A stretch of DNA of 64,000 bases, from assembly GCA_001600175.1 (NCBI GenBank), contig BCJC01000001.1:1258065-1322064 (forward strand). The letters are read 5' to 3'. The first letter of the stretch is position 1. Each line of letters opens with the position of its first letter. The notes under the pieces are model-generated. The model saw only the letters and a program-made list of their open reading frames with translations. It did no database searches and was not told where the DNA came from. This DNA comes from Erythrobasidium yunnanense. Its lineage: Eukaryota > Basidiomycota > Cystobasidiomycetes > Erythrobasidiales > Erythrobasidiaceae. This document shows, piece by piece, positions 1 to 12,585 of the stretch. Made by a program: the position numbers and the translations under genes.

Positions 1-1
1 G

Positions 2-1597
2 GAAACGCCCTTCAACACGCCTTCGCAGGCCGATCTCAAAGCATCAGATCCTGTTTTCGTTATCCGTAGAGCAAGCCCTAAGGCAGATCATTCTAGGAGG
101 ATCTCGACGGACTTGTCTTCGGCCAATCAGCTACGCCCGCCAGCCAACCCGCAGAGCGTTACCGGGGTATCGCCCAGCTCATCTAGCAGATCGGTCTATG
201 CCACTCCCTCCTCGGAGCTTCCTCCAGAACTAGAGACTACGGCTGCGCTTCAACAGAGTCCCAAGGAGATTATTGCTGCACAGCGGGCAGCATCGCGTGC
301 GAACCAGGAGCGGACCATGACTTCGGCAAGAAAGAACGAGCAGTCTGGTGTCGATGTGGTTCTTCAAGACAAGACGACCATCAGAAGCTCCAAGGATTCT
401 ACAAACACCTTACGATACTCCTACATCGGGGTCGACGGCACAGAGACCGATATCAGCAGGATTGTGGAAAGCGAATGGAAGAAGGATGCGAGTGGACAGT
501 CATCAGAGTCCGACCAAGAGCAGCTCACGTCCTTTCCAATGAGAGAAGTTTCATCCTCTTTGTCGCACGCTACATCAGACAGCTTCGCTTCAGCCCTTTC
601 AAGTCCTATGACACCTCTGGCGCCTTCCATATCTCGACACTTCAATGCTTCAGATGATGATCGCTCAGAAGACGAGGATAGAGCTGCCATAATGCACTTG
701 AATGCAACAAGTCTCCGGATCGGAGGCTCCAAAGACTATCTGGAGGAAGTGTTAGATGTCAATGCAGGGTCTTCAAGCCAATCCCAGGGTCAAGTTCAGG
801 GCCGGCTGGACCGAGTTCTAGCGCGAGTCAATGAAAGCAATCCCGGCGCCGGCGTGGCATCAGCGTTACGGACCCAGGCTAGTACGCCTTCGGAGATGAC
901 TGTCACACGAGCAGCCGCCGACTCCATAGACAGTGGAAGATCAACGCCTGCAGCCGTGCCCTATCCCACGTCAGACACAGACCAGAAGAGCCTGATCGCA
1001 CCTGCGACGCTATCGCGGGTCAGGTCCAGCAGCACCGGAAGTGCGGCTACCAGCGGACGCGGATCGCCCGCTCCGCAAGAGGTCTCGTCTCGCTCCACAC
1101 CGCAGCCAGATGCACCGCCTTCCTCGCAGTCTTCTACACCACGACGAATGCCTAGCAAGGGGCATTACAATCACACCTCTACGGCTTCGATACATTCCGA
1201 AGCGTCCACCGCTAGTCCAGATACAGTAACGACCGCATCTGTGGCTGGACAAGCCACTTCGACGCCTACCTCGTCTGCTCGCGACGATTCCAATTTCGCG
1301 GTTCCGTTGCCATACAGAGAAGACCATGGACTAGATTTCCTGCTCCATTTGGTCAACTCGGAAAATACCCACGTAAAGCTACCCCGACGAAAGAAACCCA
1401 ATATCCTAGAAGTGATACAGGGACATCGGTCATTGCAGCTCAGTCCCAACGCTTCGCAAAAGTATGAAAGTACCCGTCGTAAAGTCGATGCGCTGGAAGC
1501 AGTGAGTACACCCATGCATTTATCATATTACTAACTAGCTAAATGCTGTTCGCAGCGTCTTGATGCCCTTCTTATCGAGGCCATGAACGCCCAATAA
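2..1597 (+). CDS. Ser/Pro-rich protein of unknown function, 5' end missing
   Basis: The reading frame is open from the left edge, so the true start lies outside the window. Exon 1 runs to 1501, an intron follows (1502-1555, donor GTGAGT, acceptor CGCAG), and the last 14 codons end at TAA 1595-1597. The visible ~513 residues are dominated by Ser, Thr, Pro and Ala with acidic patches, as in a disordered regulatory or scaffold protein. The last ~100 residues are more ordered: a hydrophobic stretch (GLDFLLHLV), a basic patch (KLPRRKKPN) and a heptad-like end (KVDALEARLDALLIEAMNAQ). I recognise no catalytic domain and assign no function. Confidence 0.6.
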
Positions 1598-1716
1598 CTT
1601 CACGAACGATAACACGATATATTATGTCTAGCAAGCTGTCTGTTGTCGTTAGTCAATGCACTGTACTTCAGTGTCTCTGTGGTTGGTTTCATCTATTCTA
1701 TGTGTTGTTGGACGTA

Positions 1717-2263
1717 TCAAGCTATAAATTCTCGCGCAGCCGCAGGATCCGCTGCTTTATTCATATCCTCTGCTGTAATGATCAACCCTACCTTCGAAGC
1801 ACAGCACTCTTGCAATCCCAGGGCTTTCTTTTCGACTCGATTAATTAGCTAGAGGAGGACATGGCAGAGATCACCTTCATAGTATCTGCAGGGCAGATTA
1901 ACCTTGCCATTTTCGATACACCTCGAGACCTGGCGACCACACGTCCTCATGCTGTATGCCGACATAAGTTGATGATCTCGAAGTTTCGAGGTTACATAGG
2001 CTCGTGCGACCCAGCTCATTTGGCTTGCTCGGACTTGTGCCGTGGTATGAATCTGTAATTATCAGAGACTCAGGCTCATCAATGCACGCGAAGGGGCCTT
2101 GAACGATGTCAGGTGGATTGCCCGCACGAACGTAAAGAGACCCATGAACAGTGCTGCGACAATATTCAAGAGTATGGATAAGAGTAAGAGTAGACTGATG
2201 AGTCTCCTGAATATACGATGACCTGTGGAGCCCGAGATAGATGAGCTGGTTGTAATTCTCCAT
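1717..2263 (-). CDS. possible small minus-strand gene, exon structure unresolved
   Basis: The gap between gene 1 and CTR9 holds coding-like sequence on the minus strand. The best part is a terminal exon, 1848-1717. It follows a CTCTAG acceptor and reads 43 codons from LINRVEKKALG to AAAREFIA before TGA. Upstream there are two competing frames. One stays open through 2422-1898 and could splice at a GTGTAT donor into the last exon. The other, about 2340-2095, encodes a hydrophobic segment (RRLISLLLLLSILLNIVAAL) that looks like a membrane helix. The ATG at 2263 is only a guess. I do not recognise the protein. If real, it converges on gene 1 and starts close to the divergent CTR9. Confidence 0.33.
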
Positions 2264-2442
2264 CGCTTGAAAAGCCCTGCTGCGTGAACAGCGTAGGGAG
2301 TGGAGCGCCGAGTAGATTAGAGCATTGCCTCTCCAACATAGTAGATCATGATTGTCGGACAAATCTCTGGGCGACGCTTCGAAAAGATGAGGTTGCCAGG
2401 TTGCCTCGCTCCTTTTCTCCAATATTGCAGGATCAGCTGGAC

Positions 2443-5400
2443 ATGGATGACGAGGAGCATCAAGGGAATGGTGTGGTAGAGGAGAATGGATCAGCTGTCA
2501 GCCCAGACGGCGGTAATGGTGCATCATCATCATCGCGGATCCTCGAGGTCCCGCTGCAGACTTCGGAACTTCTGGAAATCAACCTCGACGAGCTGCGCGA
2601 CGACGAGAGCATAGGGGAGATTGCAGATTTGCTGGAATCAGAGCAAGCGCCGGCACAGCTATGGATCAAACTACTGGAAGAATATCAGCGCAGAGGGAGT
2701 ATCGACCGGGCTATCGAACTGGGCGAACGCGGTGTCGCTGCCATCAAGAACCGCGGCGATGGCCAGGAAGCTGTCCCGCTACTCTGCATGATGGCCAGCT
2801 GTATCCTAATGCAAAGCAGAAGCGCTCCAAAGATCGTTCTTCCCAATCCAAAGCAGTTCAAGGCAAAGTCGGATCCAAAGCAGACCTACTTCAGTCGTGC
2901 TACATCCCTCGTCACAGCAGCTGAGGCTCTGGATTCACAAAATGGTTATGTCCTCGACACAAAAGCCACGCTCTACCTCTTGACCGGCAAGATGGACGAG
3001 GCCTATCGCATCTACGACCATGTCCTGGGCAAAGAGCCAGGGCATCTGCTGTCGCTTATGGGTAAAGCACGTGTACTCTACATCCGCAATCAGTACAGAG
3101 CAGCCTTGAAGCTCTACCAATCTGTTCTCTCCGCCGCACCAGACTTTCTTCCTGATCCGCGAATCGGTATCGGACTCTGTTTCTGGAACCTGGGAGAGCA
3201 CAACATTGCTCGAAGAGCATGGGAGCGTAGTCAGACTGTAAACCCGGGGAAGGCATCAACTGGTGCTACTCTCCTTCTTGGGCTGTCCTGGCTCAATGTA
3301 GCACGAGACCCCAAGCTCGACGAAGAAGACAAGATCGAGTTTTACACTCGAGGTATTCAGCAAGTCCAAGCAGCATGGGCACAAGACAAGACGTGCGCTG
3401 CGACAGCTGCAGCTCTTTCTGGCTACTTTCTGACAAGCGCAAACAAGTGGGATACAGTCGTCAAGCTCGCAGAACTCGCTGTACAGCACGGTGACTCTCG
3501 CGCAATCATCTCCGACGGACATCTTGCTATAGCTAGAGCCCTACATGCCCAAGACAAAGCGGAGGATGCCACTAGGCACTATGCTCTTGCAGCGGAAGCC
3601 AACCCCAATTCAGCTGTTGCAGCTCTGGGGATGGGACAGATGCATGTGCAGATTCAAGACTGGCCGGCAGCAATCGACGCATACGACACGGTGCTTCGCA
3701 AGCAACCTCGATCTATCGAGGCAATGGTCTCTCTGGCCAGCATATACTCTCATGCCGTTCTTACGGACAGTCCTATTTCGGATGGAAAAGATGGAAAACA
3801 GGAGGATGTTAGAAAAGCGCGAGACCTCTTTGACCAGGTCATAGGACTCTTTCAGGGCACGGCGCACCTCAAGGACGGCTTGGGAGATAGACATTCGCTA
3901 GACCCTCTGGGCAGCCGGATTCAGCAGATTGCAACCAAATCGGATCTATACGTCGAGATTGCAAGACTCTGGATGGAGGATGACATGAGTAAATCACTAC
4001 AAGCATACAGGCAGGGTCTAGGTGTCTGGAGGGACGCCAACAATGATCCCGATGGAGTCAATCAGGCAGGCCCCGAAGCGGGCGAGACCAGTGTCGGACC
4101 TCAGTTACTCTGCAATATCGGATGTCTAGAATACTCAAGAGGGGACTTTGAGAGTGCACAAGAGCGCTTCGAAGAGGCAATCACTACCGATCTCGAACGC
4201 CAGCAAGCTTTGCAGGATGTTGGGGGATCTCGTGAAGGAGATGCCACAATGATGACCTTGATGTACAACCTGGGTATTGTCATGGAGGCTCGAGGACAAA
4301 AGGACGAAGCCAAGCAGCTTTACGAGGGAAGGTTGCTAGCCCGCCATCCGGAGTTCATTGAGGGTGAGCGCCTACCTCTGCACCAACCTTTGCATACTGT
4401 CTGACACGCACTTGAATCAACAGCGAAAGCACGTCTGGCTGCACTGGCGCTGGCCGAGAAACAGCCGGAACGGTGCAGTGACCTGTTAAAAGCGGCACTC
4501 ACAGCGAGACCTGAGCACCTCGATGTCAGAGCACTCTATGTCTACTTCCTTTCCGAAGTCGGCAACCTACCGGCTGCAAAAGACTTCGCTGTTACGACCC
4601 TGAAGGACTTTGACAAGTCGGATACGTATGCTCTGTCCGCCATGGCTCAATTCCTGTACTCCCAAGCACGCGAGTCTAGAGGGCAAAAGCCGGAGGATGC
4701 GAAGGACCGAACTTCCCGCTACTATAGAGCTTGCGAAGCATTCGACAAGGTCATACAGCTGGATCCGCACAACTGTTATGCAGCTCAAGGAATCGCTATC
4801 GCTTTGGCAGAGAACAATCTCGGAGGCAAAGCTTCACCGGGTCAAGCTCCGCACTTAGCGAGCAGCGAGTCCGCTCAACGCGCTCGAAATTTGCGGGATG
4901 CATTGACAATATTTACGAAAGTCCGAGAGACAGTGAATGATGGGAATGCATATGTGAACATTGGTCTATGCCATGTTCAGCGCGAAGAATGGGAAAGGGC
5001 AATCGAAAGCGTGAGGGATACAGGTTTTCGAGAGTGCATGCGATGAGACTGAGATACTCCAACACAGTTCGAAACAGCAAACAATCGCTTCTATCACAAT
5101 AAACATTTACCTACGCTACTATATCTAGCTCGTGCTCGCTTTCATAAAGCCAACAAAGATCAGAGCTTCACGACACTTCAGGCGGCACTACAAGCTGCAC
5201 ACACGGTACATACGCAACACCTTAAGGTGCCTGCCTAGTGCTAATTACATTCTCTGTCCTTGAAGGCCCTTCTTTTGGCACCCTCCGATGATGCTATCCG
5301 CTTCAATATCGCTCTCATACAGCAGAGGGGTCTCGAAACCGTTCAAAACTTACCCGCTGCGAAGAGACGAGTTACAGAAATCCAGACGGCTTTCAAAGAT

Positions 5401-6145
5401 GCCGAAGCTGCCCAAGAGTGGGTCTAGTTCATGCAGACATGTAGACTTTTCGCTGACCTCCAGCGCTACTTACAGATCTTTCTCAACTCTCGCAAACAAC
5501 ACAGCCCCGAATCTTCCCTACAGTGCCGACCTTGCTGATCAAAGACGACGATACGGAGAGGGACTGATCAAGCGTGCTCCGAATACGATACGAGATCAGG
5601 AAGAGTGGGAACAGAGCGAACAGAACAAGGTAGAAATCGCCAAGAGGGATCGTGAAGCCGAGCGAGCTCGTCAAGCTGAAGCCGAGCGTCAAAGGCGAGA
5701 GGAAGCTATGCAAGAGGCTGAAAGACTGGCCGCAAACCGCAGACAGATGGCAGAGGATGCCAAGAGCTGGTATGTCAAGCCAGTTGAGGAGAGTGAAGAC
5801 GATGAAGAGAAGGGCAAGAAGGGTCGAGGCAGAAAGAAGAAGGCTGGAGATGATGGCATCGTGCCCGACGGTGAGGGAGAAGAGGAAGTTGTCAAGCCTA
5901 AGAAGCGCAAGAAGAAGGAGGCTGGTGAAGGAGCTGCAGGTAAAAGGAAGAAGAGGGCCAAGAAGGATGGATCTGCTGATGCAGCCGCCGGTACTGGCGC
6001 AACTGCAATTAATGGAACTGACGGCGTCAAGGCTGAGAACGGTCAAGATGAGGAGGATGAAGGACCTAAACGAGCAGGCGGTCGTCGTTCCAAGAAGCAA
6101 TTCCGTACAGCTGAAGTGGTAGAAGACTCGGACGTGAGTGACTAG
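2443..6145 (+). CDS. CTR9: Paf1 complex subunit Ctr9 (TPR protein)
   Basis: Predicted 1159 residues from five exons: 2443-4363, 4424-5010, 5068-5205, 5266-5417 and 5464-6145. All phases agree; intron 4 uses donor GTGGGT. Ctr9 is the TPR scaffold of the nuclear Paf1 complex, which travels with RNA polymerase II and supports H2B ubiquitylation and H3K4 methylation. The N-terminus (SELLEINLDELRDDESI, then ApxQLWIKLLEEYQRRG) and repeated TPR helices through about residue 850 match the family. The last ~230 residues turn into a Glu/Arg coiled coil and then Lys-rich and acidic tracts ending EVVEDSDVSD, as is usual for Ctr9. The ATG at 2443 is preferred because the conserved part begins just after it. 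A GTGAGT overlaps the final codons, so a further 3' exon cannot be excluded. Confidence 0.93.
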
Positions 6146-6293
6146 ACTAGACGGAACAAGATGGAATCATCTGCATGTTGTCACAGTAGACAAGCTATCT
6201 AGCTGCTCTCACTGCCAATTTCAGCTACATAAGCTTCGAAGATTCTGTGAAAATCTTGCTAAGACGGATCTTGCACCAAACTGACTGCTCGAA

Positions 6294-9200
6294 ATGGGCG
6301 GAAGTCAGCTTTCGCAGCTCAAGACGGCGCTTGCTGGTGCTGGACTGAGCAGGCAGAACAGCAGCGGTAGCGGGAGCAGCAAGAATGGTAAAAAGAAACG
6401 GTCGGGCGCGGCAGCTGCAAAAGCCCGTATGGCTGGCGACGCAGAAGCCAGGAATCGCAAGCTCGAGGTGTGCCATAACAGCATCAAAGCTACGTCGAAA
6501 TCTGCGACGAAAACTGAGACTTTCTCGGACATCTTTGCAAGGCCATCAGCCAGTCGATGAACAGATTTGACACGAAAACTACGCGAACCAAGCATCAAGT
6601 ACTCAATGCTAAACCTACCAAAGGCGCTACTGGAAGGCCAGGCTTGTCCAAGCAGGTCGGCATCGACAATGTCCGTGACTGATATCTCTTGGAAGTTCTG
6701 GAAGTACCGGCTGATGCAGCATGCAAACAGCGTCGCAAGACACTTCTGCCCCAATTTCTCGATAGAAACCGGTCTGGTGGCCTCGTAGACAGACGTTTCG
6801 GCGAAGGTGATGCTTCCTTGACACCAGAAGAAAAAGCATTGCAGCGCTTCACGGTTGAGCGTCAACGTAAAGCTAGCAAGAACTCCCTATTCAATCTGGA
6901 TGATGAGCAAGATGGCGAAATGCTCACTCACTACGGCCAGAGCCTGTCCGAAGCTCCTGCACCTCTGGCAGACCAGGAAGACCTCTTTAGACGAGCGCTT
7001 GAGAAGGACAATGCAAGCGATGAAGAAACAGCAGGAAGGAAGCGAAAGAGCAAGGCAGAGGTCATGGAGGAAGTCATCGCGAAAAGCAAGGCGTACAAGG
7101 TGAGATCGACTAGATTTCGCTTCTCTGGCCAGAGCATCATGATCTGATTTATCCTGTGTCAACAGCATGAACGTCAGCGCGTGAAAGATCAGGACGAAGA
7201 TGTGCGCCTCCAGCTGGACGACGAACTTTCCGGCATCAGGTCCCTGCTTGGTGCTCCCAATACTCGCACCGAAGATCCTTTGGAGCAATACACCAGGCGA
7301 CCTAGACCGGCTGCTGTTCCCAGTACCGATTCGCAGAAGCCAGAAACTACCACAGGAAAGCCAGCAGCAGGCACCTTACCCGTTGCCTCTACTAGCAATA
7401 TCACCCTCACATTTGTTCCAGCCGCCAAGCTTCAGTCATCGTCGGTCGATAGGGACCTCCTGAATCAGCTCGTTGGAACGAACGATGACGAAGAGGACAA
7501 GGAAGATGACGACGTTCTTAGCGGCCTTGCCAGAGTCAACAATTCGGATTTCCTTGCGAACGAAGCTATAGATGACCCATACGACCGCTTCGTAAAAGAG
7601 CTCGCCTTTGACAAGCGTGCTCAGCCAAGCGACCGCCTTAAGACGGATACCGAGGTAGCACAAGAGGCTGCCGCTGAGCTTCAGCGGTCAGAACAAGCAA
7701 GACTCAAGCGAATGAGAGAAGTCACGGAGGGTGGTGCAAGCGATGACGAGGATTTAGATGACACGCGTACCTCGAGGAAAAGGCGCATAACCTCGAAAGG
7801 TAAACAGAGAGCACCACAAGGTGATGACCTTGGAGATGAGTTCCAGTACACGGGAGACCAGCCTTCTGGCTTCGGGTTGGGTGAGGGCTTACTGCCTGAG
7901 ATTGATGGCGATCCTGCAACGGAAGATGTTGATGGGGCCGAACTGAAGGATGTAACGCTGGAAGATCCGACGGAATCGGACGCAGCAGAAGAGTCGGAAA
8001 ACGATGATGATGAGGAAGACGAGGACGACGAAGATGAAGACGAAGGCAGCGAGAAAGAGGAAAACGAAATGCTTGCCGACCTTCTGCACGATGATGTGGA
8101 CAGTGCCGATGAAGATACTGGCTCCCAAGCCCTTATCGCTTCTCGCAAATCGCTTCAAGCTCGCAAGACCAAGTCGAAAGAGCTTCCCTTCACATTCCCG
8201 TGTCCAACAACGCATGACGACTTTCTCGATATTCTCGAATCTACCACGCCCGACCAGCTGTCCACGATCATTGAGCGCATCCGCGTCCTCTATCATCCTT
8301 CTCTTGCGGAAGGCAACAAGCAAAAGCTGGCCCTCTTTCTCGGAGTTTTGATAGATCACCTTCTGTACACGGTCTCTGCGGCGGATGCACCCACCTTCTC
8401 TGAGAATACCGTTCTCCTCCAGCCTATCTTGTCTATGGTCAAAGCTTTTCCGCTTTCGACTGCAAGCTACTGCGTGCGCAAACTTGGTCTTATGCAAAAG
8501 AACTTGGTTCGAGGACTACAGTCAGGGCCCAGCCAGGCCGCATCGAAGACCTGGCCCGGTGCGGCTGAGCTTACCCTTCTCCGCCTCATTGGCACTACAT
8601 GGAGCACGTCCGACTTCTCACACCCAGTTGTGGCTCCAGCTATGCTCCTGATATCGCAGTACCTCGGTCAGTGTCGGGTGCGAGACGCCAAAGATATCGC
8701 ATCCGGCCTCTTCCTCTGTACTCTGGTTCTGCAGTACGAAAGTCAGAGTAAGAGACTCGTACCGGAAGCACTTGGCTTCCTAGCGCAAGTGCTGCTTCTC
8801 ATGCTGCCCCTGAAAGACGAGATGCAGAACTGCGGGCATTACTCTCTGCCGGATCTCAGCAAGCCAGAACTAGCAAGCCTTCGCATCAAGAGCAAGGCAG
8901 AGGTACCATCCGATATACCCTTGAACATGCTCAGATCATTGAAAAGTGACACAGCAATAGGACAGCAAGCAGACCTACTTTACTTGGCGATGACCCTTTT
9001 GGTCGAGTTCGCTACTATGCACAATTCGCTACCTGCATTCATCGAGATGTTTGCTCCGATATGTGCACTACTGGAAGGCGTTGTCTCCAAACGACTGTCT
9101 GCTGCCTTGGCGGTACGTGGGCTCTACTCTGTCATGACTATGGAATACTGACACGCGATGATACAGGCAAAGTTACAAGCAACGTCGGACAGTCTATCAC

Positions 9201-9595
9201 GTATGCTCAAGTTCTCCCGGCAAGCTCGACGACCTCTTACCTTGCAACAGCACAAGCCGATCCCGATCCCGTCGTATGTTCCCAAATTCGACGCTGGGTA
9301 TGCTCCTGGGCGTCGTTTCGATCCAGATGTGGCTCGTAATGAAGAATCAAAACTCAAAGCGCTTGTCAAGAAGGAGAAGAAGGGAGCGGTGCGGGAGCTT
9401 CGCAAGGATGCACGCTTTATCGCGGGAGAGAAAGCTAAATTGCAGAGGGAGAAGGATGACGCATACAAGAGCAAGATTAACAGAATTACAGCAGGTCTTG
9501 AGCAGGAGCGAGCAGAGGAGAAACGATTTGAGCGTACGAAGGAAAAAGAAAAGGCGCGCGACAAGAAGCGAGGTAGCTCGTCGGGCAAGCGGTGA
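6294..9595 (+). CDS. NOP14: Nucleolar protein Nop14, small-subunit processome
   Basis: Predicted 1010 residues in five exons: 6294-6467, 6542-6655, 6731-7099, 7166-9112 and 9167-9595, all joined in frame. Nop14 is a nucleolar component of the SSU processome (U3 snoRNP), needed for 18S rRNA maturation. The start MGGSQLSQLKTALAGAGLSR is the family hallmark. It is followed by the conserved region with GRPGLSKQ and RRKTLLPQF, then DRRFGEGDASLTPEEKALQR and SLFNLDDEQDGE. The centre is strongly acidic (about 7975-8090), the later part is helical, and the C-terminus (YAPGRRFDPD, then Lys-rich) matches the family end. The short first exons let the conserved N-terminus be read only after splicing. Confidence 0.93.
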
Positions 9596-10152
9596 GCGTA
9601 AGGTAGTAGCAAATGCAGTCAGATGCTGTGAATCGTTGTTGTGTTTAACAAGACTTGCAACTTGCAAACTTCATACTTTTACGTCCATTCCACTCGTATG
9701 CTTCCGCCTGATACGTTAACTTCGCAAAAATGAATTGTCGAAATAACGAGTCCAGCTACACTACCCTAATGTGAGTGTGTCCAACGTATTACACGCTCCT
9801 TCCTACCCTCTCGCTGCTCTTTTTGGATGAAAATTTTCCATTTCAAACATTTTCCCAAGTCGGTATACATTCCAGCTGTTATGCAGCAAGGGAGACGACG
9901 ATGCGGGCATATAAAAGTCATAGTTACACTGAAATCTCATCCTGCTCTCTCCAAATTTATCCATTCAAGCGAGCGCGAGGGCTGCTTGCTGACTTTGCGC
10001 GAGCTGCAGGACGTACTCATCAAGCTGGCGTTGTCTAGCAATGTAGATGTATCATACTGTTGTTGTGTGCTGCTGTGCCAATGTAGTCACCGTCATTCGC
10101 TGCTTCGTCGCTCGTTTCTGCAGTCCCAATTCGTGCCAGATTCGCAAACCTC
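9596..10152. other. intergenic, NOP14 3' end to F-box/JmjC gene
   Basis: This 557-bp stretch separates two plus-strand genes. It should hold the NOP14 3' UTR and terminator and the promoter of the next gene. It is locally T-rich around 9815-9860. No long coding frame with family character, tRNA or repeat was seen on either strand. Confidence 0.6.
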
Positions 10153-11938
10153 ATGAAGAGAGCTTTTCGCGATGCAGATACGCCTTGCAAACGGCAGCAC
10201 GTCGGTTCTGATAGCGACAGGACCTCGAAGCCGCTGCGCTGTCCGCGACCTCTGGGCAATCTGCTGCTGAGCACCGCAAGAAATGCTCGAAATTCTGGAC
10301 TGGGCAATCTGGCCATCCTTCCTGACGAGATCCTGGCTGCCATCTTCAGCGAACTGGATGCTATGGATGCTCTGCGATGTCAAGGAAGTAGCAGAGCTTT
10401 CTTTGCCTTTGCGACTATCGAAGCCCACTTCAAGCTCGCATACATCAAGCGCGCAAGAGGTACACTGTCTACCTGGAGAGGCTCGTGGAGAAGCACCTAC
10501 ATCCACGACTTTGTGAAGCCACCATCGGCGAACCAGCTGGACGCGCTACCTTCAGACTCGATTTCCATAGAGAATGTCTTTTCAGACGTCCTCTATCTCC
10601 CATATCTGGCCGCATGCTATGACTCCAACATAGTTACTTCTGCAAGTGCTTTTGCGAACAATATACTGCGAAGAGAGGGCAGAAAGATGGTCGCGGCCGA
10701 GCTAGGAGAGACACCCATGATCCTGACTGGTATGATGGACGATTGGGCAGCCATGTCATCTACGAGTGGGAAGAGATGGTCCTTAGCATCAATAGCTGAA
10801 CGCTATCCCGAGACCAGGTTCCGAGCCGAAGCTGTACTGGCAACAATGCAAGATTATCTGCAATATCACAACGATTGTCCCGCCGACGAGAGCCCTCTGT
10901 ATATCTTTGACGCCGACTTTGTCGAGAAGACGTGCAACAACGACGATGGAGCTGGTCTAGGTGCCGACATTGTCGTACCTTCCATCTTTGCGGATGATTT
11001 ATTCAAGGTGCTAGGGACCGAGAGACCCGACTATAGATGGCTAGTACGTGTATTCTATCACCAAAAAGACGGCACAGCTGATGGCTTACAACACAGATCG
11101 CTGGTCCCGCGCGGTCTGGGTCGACTTTCCATTGCGACCCTAACGGGACTTCGGCTTGGAATGCAGTAGTGACAGGGCGGAAGCTCTGGATACTATTTCC
11201 TCCAGATGCGATTCCCCCCGGTATTATAGTATCCGACGACCAGTCAGAAGTCGAGGCGCCGCTGTCCTTGGCCGAATGGATGCTCAACTACTATGCTCAA
11301 GCCAAAGCTCTGTATGGTCCCAGAGCAAAGGATCCACAGCATCGAGGCAAGATGCTTGAAGGCATATGCGAGGAAGGGGAGATCTTCTACGTCCCTTCAG
11401 GCTGGTGGCATTGTAAGCTGTTATTTCGCAGCCGTGGAGACGGGCTAGACAGCGCTGACAATGCTCTCTAGTGGTCGTTAATCTGGAAGCATCCATAGCA
11501 GTCACTCAGAACTTTGTCTCGCCGTCGAATCTAAGTGGCGTTCTATCTTTTCTGAAATATCGGCCTGACCAGGTGTCTGGCTTCAAGCTTCATTCTGCCG
11601 GACAAGAAAGTAAAGGCAACCATCTCAACGAGGCGAGACAAGAGTACTGCGGAGAAGAAGAAGACGAGACCGGAGGAGGAGCAGTCTATAGCCGATTCGT
11701 TGATGCTCTGACCAGGCACGATCCCGAGCTCTGCATGGAGGCCATGAAAAGACTAGCTCAGCTTGAATCACAAAAGATGCACAGCAAGCTGAACAGCAAG
11801 GACGCATCTCGATCCAAGGCAGACGGCAGCTTGTGGCATACAATGGTAGGCAAGGACAAGCCGGAAGTAGGCGAAGAGCAGTCATCAGGCTTCACTTTTG
11901 GCTTTGCCTTAGATGTGGAAGAAGGCGACGTGCTCTGA
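10153..11938 (+). CDS. F-box plus JmjC (cupin-like) dioxygenase protein
   Basis: Predicted 557 residues from exons 10153-11043, 11097-11412 and 11472-11938, in phase. An F-box-like segment lies at about residues 56-100 (LPDEILAAIFSELDAMDALR). A JmjC domain follows. Its Fe(II) ligands are visible as His309 and Asp311 in TFHCDPNGTSAWN and His402 in SGWWH, and the 2-oxoglutarate lysine is probably in TGRKLW. These are Fe(II)/2-oxoglutarate dioxygenases; F-box/JmjC proteins of this type occur in fungi and plants, near the JMJD6 branch. All metal ligands are present, so it is probably active as a protein hydroxylase or demethylase, with the F-box linking it to SCF ubiquitin ligase. The substrate is unknown. 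The C-terminal ~150 residues are charged and look disordered. Confidence 0.85.
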
Positions 11939-12179
11939 GCGTAATTCGGCAGCATATTCGGCATAGGTACCTCCCGCTCATCCTACTCAAGATGCATAGG
12001 CATCCCTCTCTGTAGCTACGTACAAAAGCATCGCATAGAATATGCTACCTGTATTCCCACGCATGTGTATAGCCCACGCTCCCATTCCCTGTAATGTCCT
12101 AGAGAAGAACACGTCGGATCGAGCTTGAGCTCCTTACTATCACTGACAGCATTTCCAGCATCAGATACAGATATAATGA

Positions 12180-12468
12180 TTAGCCATATATCATTCCAGT
12201 GGACGCATTACGAGCTTGCAGGCTAGACGGTTCATGACCAGCTCTTGCGAGATCCAGCAGAAGTCGAGCATGCTTGGGCAGCTGACACCATAGCAATGTC
12301 GATTCATAATACGTAGATGTGCGATCTCGACGGCCTTACCGGTAATCAGTATGGGTGCGAGCGCACAACGGGCGGTTGCTCGAGCCTGCTGAAGTCCTTG
12401 AGCCATGCGCCTACCAAGCAACAATGCCTCCCGTCCCCAAGCCAGATCTCTCTCGCTGCTCTCATCAT
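12180..12468 (-). CDS. possible small two-exon gene, unknown function
   Basis: This is a minus-strand reading between the JmjC gene and the divergent GT64 gene. Exon 1 (12468-12367) reads MMRAAREIWLGDG..WLKDFSRLEQPPV. Exon 2 (12281-12180) continues in phase as LPKHARLLLDLARAGHEPSS..GMIYG and ends at TAA. The intron donor would be GTGCGC, which this window also uses in NUP82 and PRM10. The result is only 67 residues, or slightly longer if an upstream exon beginning after GCGTTAG (near 12511) adds an acidic/basic segment. I recognise no family. It could be a genuine small protein, a 3' remnant, or chance. Confidence 0.3.
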
Positions 12469-12585
12469 GTCGACCTCGACCTTCCCATCATCTCTACGTC
12501 TTTCAGCTAGCTAACGCGACTCCGACTGGTTCTGCCTGCTCGCAATAGCATAGCATAGCAGGCTGAAAGTCTCGGCCCGCTGCAC

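Noticed and set aside
3056-3894. Several 70-95-codon minus-strand frames inside CTR9
   Set aside because: All lie opposite a strongly conserved TPR coding region and show no independent family features.
5483-6100. Long Leu/Ser-rich minus-strand frame opposite the CTR9 tail
   Set aside because: It is the antisense shadow of Lys/Glu-rich CTR9 codons, which always reads as Leu/Ser/Phe.
7681-8148. Ser-rich minus-strand frame opposite NOP14
   Set aside because: Antisense of the acidic NOP14 stretch; GAT/GAA codons read backwards give Ser/Phe runs.
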